From Lachnospiraceae bacterium (GTDB taxonomy: Bacteria; Bacillota; Clostridia; Lachnospirales; Lachnospiraceae): 12,457 nucleotides of DNA. Under the pieces are notes generated by a model that saw only the letters and a list, made by a program, of their open reading frames with translations, was not told the origin of the DNA and made no database searches. The stretch's first letter is position 1. Every line of letters starts with the position of its first letter. Location of the stretch: positions 1 through 12,457 of the forward strand of contig DMCJ01000032.1 in assembly GCA_003446735.1 (NCBI GenBank), read 5' to 3'. The position numbers were made by a program, and so were the translations under genes. Shown piece after piece: positions 1-4,212 of the stretch.

Positions 1-41
1 CCCTTCTGGTTGTTAAACCACTTAACTGTACCTTTGTTCAT
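1..41 (-). CDS. csp: Cold-shock protein (CspA family), N-terminal fragment
   Basis: Only the first 13 codons lie in the window; the gene runs off the left edge. The minus strand reads MNKGTVKWFNNQK followed by a partial glycine codon. This is the standard opening of CspA-type single OB-fold RNA-binding proteins, in which KGTVKWFN forms the first beta strand and the KG that follows leads into RNP1. A GGAGG ribosome binding site lies about 11 bases before the ATG. Proteins of this family bind single-stranded RNA and DNA in the cytoplasm and melt mRNA structure, in the cold or constitutively. Which paralogue this is cannot be told from 13 residues. It is divergently unrelated to the neighbouring hisA, which ends 98 bases upstream on the same strand. 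Confidence 0.85.
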   Translation of the reverse strand, partial: MNKGTVKWFNNQK

Positions 42-102
42 TTTGATACATACCTCCATAAAAATAAAAAATAACTGTTTGCGTTGCTTTCACAACACAT
101 TA

Positions 103-131
103 AAAATAGCATAATTTCACTCAAAAGTAAA
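103..131 (-). promoter_or_regulatory. Candidate promoter for the cold-shock gene
   Basis: On the minus strand TTTACT (126-131) and TATTTT (103-108) are separated by 17 bases, each matching the sigma-A consensus at four of six positions. The stretch is very AT-rich. It would give a 5' leader of roughly 55 bases, and such leaders are common in csp mRNAs. Other hexamer pairs could be chosen here, so the exact position is uncertain. Confidence 0.35.
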
Positions 132-138
132 GGAAAAT

Positions 139-912
139 TTATGAAAGCGCGTCCAGATCTACAGTTCCCCCGAATATGGATAAAGCGCTTCCGATCGTAT
201 AATCCACCATGTCAGACGATATCATCTTAAACTCATTAAGGTCGTCTAAGCTTCCTATCCCTCCGGCGTAGGTTATCGGGTTTTCTCCGCCCTGTTTACG
301 ATATGCATAAAGCATGGTTAAAAGGTCCTTGTCGATCCCCGCTTTCTTACCCTCAACATCAGTCGCATGAATAAGGTACTCATCACAATATACGCAAAGC
401 TCATTCAACATTTCTTTGGTAAGGATCTCTTTACTCTGCACCTGCCATCTGTCAGTCATAACGTAATATGAGCCGTCATCCGCTCTCCTTACGCTTAAGT
501 CAAGACAGATCCTTTTCTTCCCGAGCTTTTTTACAAGTTGATCCAGTCTGTCATAAAGGATCATTCCGTCCTTAAAAACATATGATGTATAAATGATGTG
601 GCTCGCTCCGGCATCAAGGAATTCAAAAGCATTCTCCTCATCCATTCCTCCGCCTGCCTGAAGATTCCCGGGCCATGCTCCTAGTGCCGATAATGCCTGT
701 TCTTTTGTAGCGTCATAATAAGGGCTGTCCTTGCCGTTTAAAAGAATAACATGCCCGCCTTCAAATCCGTATTCCTTGTACATAAGCGCATAATCGGCCG
801 CTTTCTTTTCAGAGACGAAATTCTCTTTTGCGTTATCACCTTCGTCCCTTAAGCTCGATCCGACTATCTGCTTGATCGCCCCATTATGAATATCTATACA
901 TGGTCTGAACAT
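139..912 (-). CDS. hisA: Phosphoribosylformimino-AICAR ribotide isomerase, eukaryotic-type HisA
   Basis: This is a TIM-barrel isomerase of histidine biosynthesis. It opens the ribose of ProFAR to PRFAR in the cytoplasm (fourth step of the pathway). Counted from the chosen start, the product has 257 residues. FRPCIDIHNG carries the first catalytic aspartate (Asp7), ATDVEG carries the second (Asp185), and YAGGIGSLDDL near residue 215 is the phosphate-binding loop. The opening FRPCIDIHNGAIKQIVG, the HVILLNG segment and the ICLDLSVRR segment resemble fungal and plant HIS6-type enzymes more than the usual bacterial HisA. I chose the ATG at 912 because AGAGG lies six bases before it and conserved sequence starts there; an in-frame ATG seven codons upstream (933) has no good ribosome binding site. 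No other his gene is in the window, so it appears to be a stand-alone gene with its own promoter. Confidence 0.9.
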   Translation of the reverse strand: MFRPCIDIHNGAIKQIVGSSLRDEGDNAKENFVSEKKAADYALMYKEYGFEGGHVILLNGKDSPYYDATKEQALSALGAWPGNLQAGGGMDEENAFEFLDAGASHIIYTSYVFKDGMILYDRLDQLVKKLGKKRICLDLSVRRADDGSYYVMTDRWQVQSKEILTKEMLNELCVYCDEYLIHATDVEGKKAGIDKDLLTMLYAYRKQGGENPITYAGGIGSLDDLNEFKMISSDMVDYTIGSALSIFGGTVDLDALS

Positions 913-950
913 ATTATTCCTCTTAAGTCTCATTTTATCTGATCAAAATC

Positions 951-979
951 ATTATAATCTGTTTTTATCCTGCGTTCAA
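951..979 (-). promoter_or_regulatory. Promoter of hisA
   Basis: On the minus strand TTGAAC (974-979) is followed after exactly 17 bases by a perfect TATAAT (951-956). The expected transcription start near 944 gives a leader of about 30 bases before the ATG at 912. This is the best sigma-A promoter match seen in the window. Confidence 0.75.
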
Positions 980-1150
980 CAATATTGCGTAAAGAAAAGA
1001 CCACACAATGCCTGTTAACCTCTTTACAAAGCATGAAACACGTTTTATAATTCATTTCATACGACGCAGATCTTAGTCCGGTTCGGACAGTATTTCCGTA
1101 TTACGTATGCCTATAGTTTTTACTGGGGGACTATTAGAAAACTGAATTAG

Positions 1151-1159
1151 TGTTATAAA
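1151..1159 (+). promoter_or_regulatory. Possible sense promoter, extended -10 in left inverted repeat, copy 1
   Basis: TGTTATAAA is an extended -10 (TG, one base, then TATAAA). No good -35 hexamer lies 16 to 18 bases upstream in this copy. A transcript from here would start near 1166 and carry the full hairpin leader of the small ORF. The same motif occurs as TGCTATAAA on the opposite strand of the right inverted repeat, so both ends could fire inward. Confidence 0.3.
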
Positions 1160-1163
1160 GGTG

Positions 1164-1240
1164 CTACCATACTCGGTAGGCGGTATCCCTCCTTCAGAGG
1201 GACTGTGACCCTCTTATACATAGCCCGTCTTAAAGCGGGT
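1164..1240 (+). promoter_or_regulatory. Structured leader of small ORF copy 1, alternative hairpins
   Basis: CTACC (1164-1168) can pair with GGTAG (1175-1179). CCCTC (1187-1191), GAGGG (1197-1201) and CCCTC (1209-1213) allow two mutually exclusive five-base-pair hairpins sharing the central GAGGG. CCCG (1224-1227) pairs with CGGG (1236-1239). CCTCC (1188-1192) could instead pair with the GGAGG of the ribosome binding site (1257-1261). This layout could switch translation, but no folding calculation was run. Confidence 0.5.
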
Positions 1241-1248
1241 GATCTTAA

Positions 1249-1276
1249 AGTATAAGGGAGGTGGTGCTTATGACGA
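1249..1276 (-). promoter_or_regulatory. Possible antisense promoter over the ribosome binding site, copy 1
   Basis: On the minus strand TCGTCA (1271-1276; four of six to TTGACA) is followed after 16 bases by TATACT (1249-1254; five of six to TATAAT). The start would be near 1242, and the RNA would run across the whole hairpin leader, complementary to the sense 5' region. A leader-complementary RNA is what a type I antitoxin would be. This is a motif match only. Confidence 0.3.
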
Positions 1277-1359
1277 TACAGGATCTTATTTCCGTTATCA
1301 GTCTTTGCGCAACCTGTTTTAGCATAGGTTATGCCTTAGGGCATAATGCGAAAAGATAG
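1270..1359 (+). CDS. 29-residue hydrophobic peptide, copy 1 (type I toxin-like)
   Basis: The ORF starts MTIQDLISVI and ends GYALGHNAKR. A hydrophobic core of about 18 residues (positions 6-23) contains two cysteines (13 and 16) and is followed by a polar, basic tail ending Lys-Arg. That fits a single membrane-spanning peptide. An AGGGAGG ribosome binding site (1255-1261) sits eight bases before the ATG, and a terminator follows six bases after the stop. The size, membrane segment, basic tail, structured leader and tandem copies resemble type I toxins and the holin-like small toxins of Firmicutes. I do not recognise an exact family, and toxicity is inference. The alternative is a regulatory leader peptide or a peptide carried by a MITE-like element. 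Confidence 0.7.
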   Translation: MTIQDLISVISLCATCFSIGYALGHNAKR

Positions 1360-1364
1360 GCATA

Positions 1365-1402
1365 GAAAAACCGCCAAATCCTGACAAGTTGGGCGGTTTT
1401 TC
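1365..1402 (+). terminator. Symmetrical intrinsic terminator after ORF copy 1
   Basis: AAAAACCGCC (1366-1375) and GGCGGTTTTT (1392-1401) form a hairpin flanked by an A-run and a T-run, so it can terminate transcription in both directions. Confidence 0.85.
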
Positions 1403-1486
1403 TTACCAAACAACATTGGGGTACCGTCTATCGGTGGCACCTTTATAGCACTAATCTAGCACATGGGATACAGGTTGTCAAATCAG

Positions 1487-1495
1487 TGTTATAAA
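1487..1495 (+). promoter_or_regulatory. Possible sense promoter, extended -10 in left inverted repeat, copy 2
   Basis: The same TGTTATAAA motif as in copy 1. Here GATACA (1467-1472) in the linker sits 17 bases upstream as a weak -35 (three of six matches). Copies 1 and 2 could therefore be transcribed at different strengths, because the sequence upstream of copy 1 is unrelated. Confidence 0.3.
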
Positions 1496-1499
1496 GGTG

Positions 1500-1576
1500 C
1501 TACCATACTCGGTAGGCGGTATCCCTCCATCAGAGGGACTGTGACCCTCTTATACATAGCCCGTCTTAGAGCGGGT
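1500..1576 (+). promoter_or_regulatory. Structured leader of small ORF copy 2, alternative hairpins
   Basis: The stems of copy 1 are all kept: CTACC/GGTAG (1500-1504, 1511-1515), CCCTC/GAGGG/CCCTC (1523-1527, 1533-1537, 1545-1549) and CCCG/CGGG (1560-1563, 1572-1575). The three base changes from copy 1 fall in loops or single-stranded stretches and none disrupts a stem. Confidence 0.5.
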
Positions 1577-1584
1577 AATCTTAA

Positions 1585-1612
1585 AGTATAAGGGAGGTGG
1601 TGCTTATGACGA
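1585..1612 (-). promoter_or_regulatory. Possible antisense promoter over the ribosome binding site, copy 2
   Basis: The same TCGTCA, 16-base spacer and TATACT as in copy 1, unchanged between copies (TCGTCA at 1607-1612, TATACT at 1585-1590). Part of this conservation is forced by the overlapping ribosome binding site and first codons. Confidence 0.3.
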
Positions 1613-1695
1613 TACAGGATCTTATATCCGTAATCAGTCTTTGCGCAACTTGCTTTAGCATTGGTTATGCCTTAGGGCGTAATGCGAAAAGATAG
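1606..1695 (+). CDS. 29-residue hydrophobic peptide, copy 2 (type I toxin-like)
   Basis: The peptide is identical to copy 1 except that residue 25 is Arg instead of His. The other five nucleotide differences (codons 7, 9, 15, 16 and 19) are all third-position synonymous changes, which is the pattern expected if the peptide sequence is under selection. The ribosome binding site (AGGGAGG, 1591-1597) and spacing are the same, and its own terminator lies at 1702-1738. A predicted single membrane segment is again followed by a basic tail. Function is unproven; the toxin-like reading rests on architecture. Confidence 0.7.
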   Translation: MTIQDLISVISLCATCFSIGYALGRNAKR

Positions 1696-1701
1696 GCATA
1701 G

Positions 1702-1738
1702 AAAAACCGCCGACTCCCGATAAGTTGGGCGGTTTTTC
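1702..1738 (+). terminator. Symmetrical intrinsic terminator after ORF copy 2
   Basis: AAAAACCGCC (1702-1711) pairs with GGCGGTTTTT (1728-1737). The loop sequence differs from copy 1 at several bases while the stem is unchanged. Because it is symmetrical it is also the first good terminator met by minus-strand transcripts leaving the dapA-dapB unit. Confidence 0.85.
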
Positions 1739-1824
1739 ATAACTACCTAAAATTGGGGTACCGTCTATCGGTGGCACCTTTATAGCACTAATCTAGCACA
1801 TGGGATACAGGTTGTCAAATCAGT

Positions 1825-1890
1825 GTTATCAGTCTTTGCGCAACCTGCTTTAACATTGGTCATGACTTAGTTCGTAATGAGAAAAGATAG
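1825..1890 (+). pseudogene. Decayed third copy of the small hydrophobic ORF
   Basis: From codon 9 onward this matches the two intact ORFs (VISLCATCF, then diverged) to the same TAG stop, but start codon, ribosome binding site and leader are gone. The remnant begins with the left end of the element (CAGTGTTAT) and jumps straight to the middle of the ORF at a shared GTTAT, so an internal deletion of about 135 bases between short repeats explains it. Against copy 2 it has five amino-acid changes (Ser18Asn, Tyr21His, Ala22Asp, Gly24Val, Ala27Glu). These put charges into the membrane segment, as expected for a dead copy. No in-frame start was seen just upstream. Confidence 0.85.
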
Positions 1891-1904
1891 ATCGTATCCC
1901 TTCC

Positions 1905-2186
1905 TCAGCTCTGCTCTATAAGATCCTTTATCATCTGATCGGAAGGTTTCCTATATCCTCCGACCTTATAGCAGTCATAAAGACTGTTTGCCACATCGGG
2001 AGTGATCGTCTGCAACTTACCGTTGATCATAACTGAATAAATATTTTTCCCGTTAATGTTAATTACAGAGACTCCGGCATCTTTAAACTGCTTATCCGTA
2101 TATACCGGTTTGCTTGCTCCACCGGTCACGCCTTCAAGCATTTCGTCATCTATCAGATTTGTGATCTTCATATCAGTGTTCTTCAT
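1905..2186 (-). CDS. Small protein with double-glycine leader, possible exported peptide
   Basis: This 93-residue protein carries the motif EMLEGVTGG at residues 15-23. It matches the double-glycine leaders of bacteriocin-like and other peptides cut and exported by peptidase C39-type ABC transporters. Cleavage after Gly23 would release about 70 residues. The rest is polar, with one cysteine (Cys72 region, YDCYK) and a repeated NGK pattern (NINGKNIYSV, MINGKLQTI), and no membrane segment. The start lies only ten bases after the dapB stop, so it is probably on the lysine-controlled transcript. Its own ribosome binding site is weak (purine-rich GAAAAAG), and Met6 is an alternative start. No transporter, immunity or modification gene is in the window. 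I do not recognise the mature part. It could be a bacteriocin, a signal peptide precursor or an orphan RiPP-like precursor. Confidence 0.75.
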   Translation of the reverse strand: MKNTDMKITNLIDDEMLEGVTGGASKPVYTDKQFKDAGVSVININGKNIYSVMINGKLQTITPDVANSLYDCYKVGGYRKPSDQMIKDLIEQS

Positions 2187-2196
2187 ATCTGCTTTT

Positions 2197-2955
2197 TCAC
2201 TGTCCTATAACATCCGACATATCATACAGGCCCGCACCTCTTCCCTTAAGGAACTTTGCGGCGGACACCGCTCCTTTGGCAAATACGGCTCTTGAATATG
2301 CTCTGTGAGAGAATGTGATAACCTCATCCTCGCCCGCAAAGATCACATCGTGATCTCCTACGATCGTACCGCCTCTTACCGCAGAGATACCGATCTCGGT
2401 CTTAGGCCTTTTCTCGCGGCGACCGCTCCTGTCAAATACATATTCGTACTTCTCGCTTAATCCTTCCTGAACGGAATCTGCAAGAGCAAGCGCCGTACCG
2501 CTCGGTGAATCAAGCTTTCTTCTGTGGTGCTTTTCCACGATCTCGATATCAAAGCCCGCATCGGCTAAAGTGCCTGCTGCCTCTTTTAAGAGCTTCTGTA
2601 AGAGGTTGATCCCAAGCGACATGTTTGCACTCTTTAATACAGCCGTCTTTTCGGACGCACTCTTAACGTGAGACAACTGCTCATCACTAAGTCCCGTTGT
2701 ACATAAGACTACGGGCATCTTCTTTTCTTCACAGAAAGAAAGAAGACCATCCACGCAGGATACGTGGGAAAAATCTATGATCGCATCAGCTTTTACGTCG
2801 CATTCGGAAATCGACTTAAACATCGGAAAATCATAATTTACATCCGTATTGATATCAACGCCCGCAACGATCCTTGCATCGGGATCTTCGGATACGATCT
2901 TAATTATCATCTGTCCCATGGCACCGCTTGCGCCATGCATGATTATATCTGTCAT
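2197..2955 (-). CDS. dapB: 4-hydroxy-tetrahydrodipicolinate reductase
   Basis: This enzyme reduces the dapA product with NAD(P)H on the way to diaminopimelate and lysine, in the cytoplasm. The product has 252 residues, a normal length. HGASGAMGQMI (residues 7-17) is the dinucleotide-binding glycine loop, CTTG (85-88) lies at the cofactor site, and EKHHRRKLDSPSGTA (141-155) is the family signature with the catalytic His and Lys. GEDEVITFSHRAYSR near 208-222 is the conserved C-terminal segment. AAAGGAG lies eight bases before the ATG. It starts 37 bases after the dapA stop and is surely co-transcribed with it. Confidence 0.97.
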   Translation of the reverse strand: MTDIIMHGASGAMGQMIIKIVSEDPDARIVAGVDINTDVNYDFPMFKSISECDVKADAIIDFSHVSCVDGLLSFCEEKKMPVVLCTTGLSDEQLSHVKSASEKTAVLKSANMSLGINLLQKLLKEAAGTLADAGFDIEIVEKHHRRKLDSPSGTALALADSVQEGLSEKYEYVFDRSGRREKRPKTEIGISAVRGGTIVGDHDVIFAGEDEVITFSHRAYSRAVFAKGAVSAAKFLKGRGAGLYDMSDVIGQ

Positions 2956-2992
2956 TTGATAACTCCTTTGCTTTAAAATGGATAGCAGCTTC

Positions 2993-3880
2993 TTAAAGGA
3001 TCCCGAAATCCTTCATTGCCTTATTAAGCTTTCTTGCATGCTCGCTCTCCATCTCGGTAAGAGGTCTTCTTACAACACCGGTATCAAGACCGAGTAATTC
3101 CATTCCCTTCTTAACGGGGATGGGGTTAACCTCGCAGAAAAGAGCATCGATAAGAGGCATTGCCTTAAGCTGAAGCTCGCATGCGCCCGCTACATCACCG
3201 TCAAAGAATCTCTGGCAGATCTCATGTGTCTCCGAAGGAGCTACGTTTGAAAGAACAGAGATAACTCCCTTTCCACCTAAGGAAAGAAGGGGAACGATCT
3301 GATCATCGTTACCGGAATAAAGATCCACGTCTCCGTTAGCAAGAGCCATAACTCTGGCAACATTTGAGATATTTCCGGTAGCATCCTTTACGCCGACGAT
3401 ATTTTCAACGTCTCTGCAAAGTGCTACTACAGTCTCGGGAGCGATGAGTAATCCGCCGGTCCTTCCGGGGATATTGTACATGATGATCGGGATCGAGATA
3501 CTCTCTGCGATCATCTTGTAATGCTCATAGAGACCTTTCTGTGTACATTTGTTGTAATAAGGTGTAACAATAAGGCAGGCATCTGCTCCTAACTTTTCAG
3601 CCTCCTGTGATAAATAAATCGCGGTCTCGGTGCAGTTAGAACCTGTTCCTGCTATAACGGGTATCCTGTGATTTACAACATTTATACAATGCTTTATAAC
3701 ATCCAGATGCTCCTCGTGAGATAACGTGGAACTCTCACCTGTGGTACCGCATACGATGATCGCATCGGTATTTCCCTCGATCTGTCTTTCGATCTGCTTT
3801 GTGAAAGTATCGTAATCAACACTTCCGTCTTTGTTAAACGGTGTTGTTATCGCAACACCAGCGCCTGTAAATACAGCCAT
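2993..3880 (-). CDS. dapA: 4-hydroxy-tetrahydrodipicolinate synthase
   Basis: This is a class I aldolase that condenses pyruvate with aspartate semialdehyde, the first committed step to diaminopimelate and lysine. The product has 295 residues. CGTTGES (44-50) holds the Thr pair of the proton relay, TPYYN (106-110) and YNIPGRT (135-141) give the active-site tyrosines and arginine, and GVKDATG (163-169) holds the Schiff-base lysine, Lys165. The start at 3880 is chosen because AAGGAGG lies eight bases ahead and the conserved MAVFTGAGVAITTPF begins there. The frame stays open upstream to 4021, but that stretch is the riboswitch and its terminator, not protein. Expression should fall when lysine is abundant. 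Confidence 0.97.
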   Translation of the reverse strand: MAVFTGAGVAITTPFNKDGSVDYDTFTKQIERQIEGNTDAIIVCGTTGESSTLSHEEHLDVIKHCINVVNHRIPVIAGTGSNCTETAIYLSQEAEKLGADACLIVTPYYNKCTQKGLYEHYKMIAESISIPIIMYNIPGRTGGLLIAPETVVALCRDVENIVGVKDATGNISNVARVMALANGDVDLYSGNDDQIVPLLSLGGKGVISVLSNVAPSETHEICQRFFDGDVAGACELQLKAMPLIDALFCEVNPIPVKKGMELLGLDTGVVRRPLTEMESEHARKLNKAMKDFGIL

Positions 3881-3964
3881 TTTTCTTTCCTCCTTAATCT
3901 CGAAGCACGCAAGTATGGTTTTATCTTTGCCGCCGGGCAACATTTTCTCGTGCCGGCCCTGCGC

Positions 3965-3992
3965 AAAAAAACCGTGCGCAAAGGCGCACGGT
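3965..3992 (-). terminator. Riboswitch-controlled intrinsic terminator ahead of dapA
   Basis: On the minus strand ACCGTGCGC, a CTTT loop and GCGCACGGT form a perfect nine-base-pair hairpin (3971-3992, with T-run from 3970 to 3965). It lies between the lysine aptamer and the dapA start, as expected for ligand-controlled attenuation. GGTAA (just after the aptamer) could pair with TTACC, which shares bases with the 5' arm of the terminator, as a possible competing structure. Confidence 0.9.
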
Positions 3993-4008
3993 AAAAGATC
4001 CATTACCT

Positions 4009-4172
4009 GATAGCGCCCCATCTGTTTATTCAGATGACAGTCATGGGATTATTGATCCCATGCCCAGGACCGACGGCTGCGGAACCGCCTTCCTTCGGCA
4101 TCCTTCCCTTTTACGACCCCTCATCCGCTCCGCGCGTCAGGACCGCTACTTATTAAGGATGCGACCTCTATC
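4009..4172 (-). promoter_or_regulatory. L-lysine riboswitch aptamer
   Basis: The minus-strand RNA shows the conserved lysine-aptamer order: GATAGAGGTCGCATCC, then AAGTAG, AAAGGGAAGGATGCCGAAGG, GACTGTCATCTG and GGGGCGCTATC. P1 is GATAG with CTATC. GCATCCTT pairs with AAGGATGC. A helix of AGGA plus GGCGG pairs with CCGTC plus TCCT. CATGGGAT/ATCCCATG and CATCTG/CAGATG make the last two hairpins. With dapA directly downstream and a terminator between, lysine binding is expected to switch transcription off. The boundaries are set by the P1 strands. Confidence 0.93.
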
Positions 4173-4180
4173 TAACCATT

Positions 4181-4209
4181 AGATTAACACCATGCATCAT
4201 AAAATGCAA
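4181..4209 (-). promoter_or_regulatory. Candidate promoter of the riboswitch-dapA-dapB unit
   Basis: TTGCAT (4204-4209), 17 bases, then TAATCT (4181-4186) preceded by TG, an extended -10. Hexamer matches are modest, but the spacing and the expected start just before the aptamer fit well. The -35 lies only four bases after the stop of the SIMPL-domain gene. Confidence 0.5.
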
Positions 4210-4212
4210 GGA

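Larger units (their letters stand above)
1146..1455 (+). repeat. Element copy 1 with imperfect terminal inverted repeats
   Basis: The left end (1146-1189) and the right end (1418-1455) are inverted repeats. The outer 23 positions pair with two mismatches. Then the left arm has six extra bases (ATACTC, 1169-1174), and the inner 15 positions pair with three mismatches. All five mismatches become G-U pairs in plus-strand RNA. The element is about 310 bases and encodes no transposase, so a MITE-like origin is possible. However, the ORF, ribosome binding site and terminator inside it suggest a functional cassette. No clear target-site duplication is visible. Confidence 0.85.
1485..1792 (+). repeat. 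Element copy 2 with imperfect terminal inverted repeats
   Basis: The left arm (1485-1525) and the right arm (1755-1792) match those of copy 1 throughout the paired region. The flank left of this copy is the linker shared with the end of copy 2, whereas the flank left of copy 1 is unrelated sequence. This marks the left boundary of the original element near 1146. Confidence 0.85.
1149..1890 (+). repeat. Tandem direct repeat array, about 336-base period, two full copies plus a remnant
   Basis: Copy 1 covers 1149-1484, copy 2 covers 1485-1821 and a truncated third copy covers 1822-1890. The period includes a linker of about 30 bases (starting ATCTAGCACATGGG) that follows both full copies unchanged, so the array arose by tandem duplication of element plus linker. 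The leaders differ at only three bases and the right ends are identical, while the stretch between the ORF stop and the right inverted repeat is clearly diverged. Each full copy carries a 29-codon ORF, a hairpin-rich leader and a terminator. The spacing is far too long and the units too complex for a CRISPR array. Confidence 0.95.

Noticed and set aside
1076..1088. GTCCG-GTT-CGGAC hairpin as a terminator
   Set aside because: The stem is perfect but the loop is three bases and no T-run follows on either strand.
1215..1220. TATACA as sense -10 for the small ORF
   Set aside because: The only -35-like hexamer 16 bases upstream (TTCAGA in copy 1) is weak and is changed in copy 2.
1146..1455. Classical insertion sequence
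   Set aside because: Terminal inverted repeats are present, but there is no transposase or clear target duplication; a MITE-like origin stays open.
1149..1890. CRISPR array
   Set aside because: Only two full repeats of about 336 bases with an ORF inside; no short repeat-spacer pattern.
3881..4021. A 47-codon N-terminal extension of dapA
   Set aside because: It lies in the riboswitch 3' end and terminator; the perfect ribosome binding site and conserved start are at 3880.
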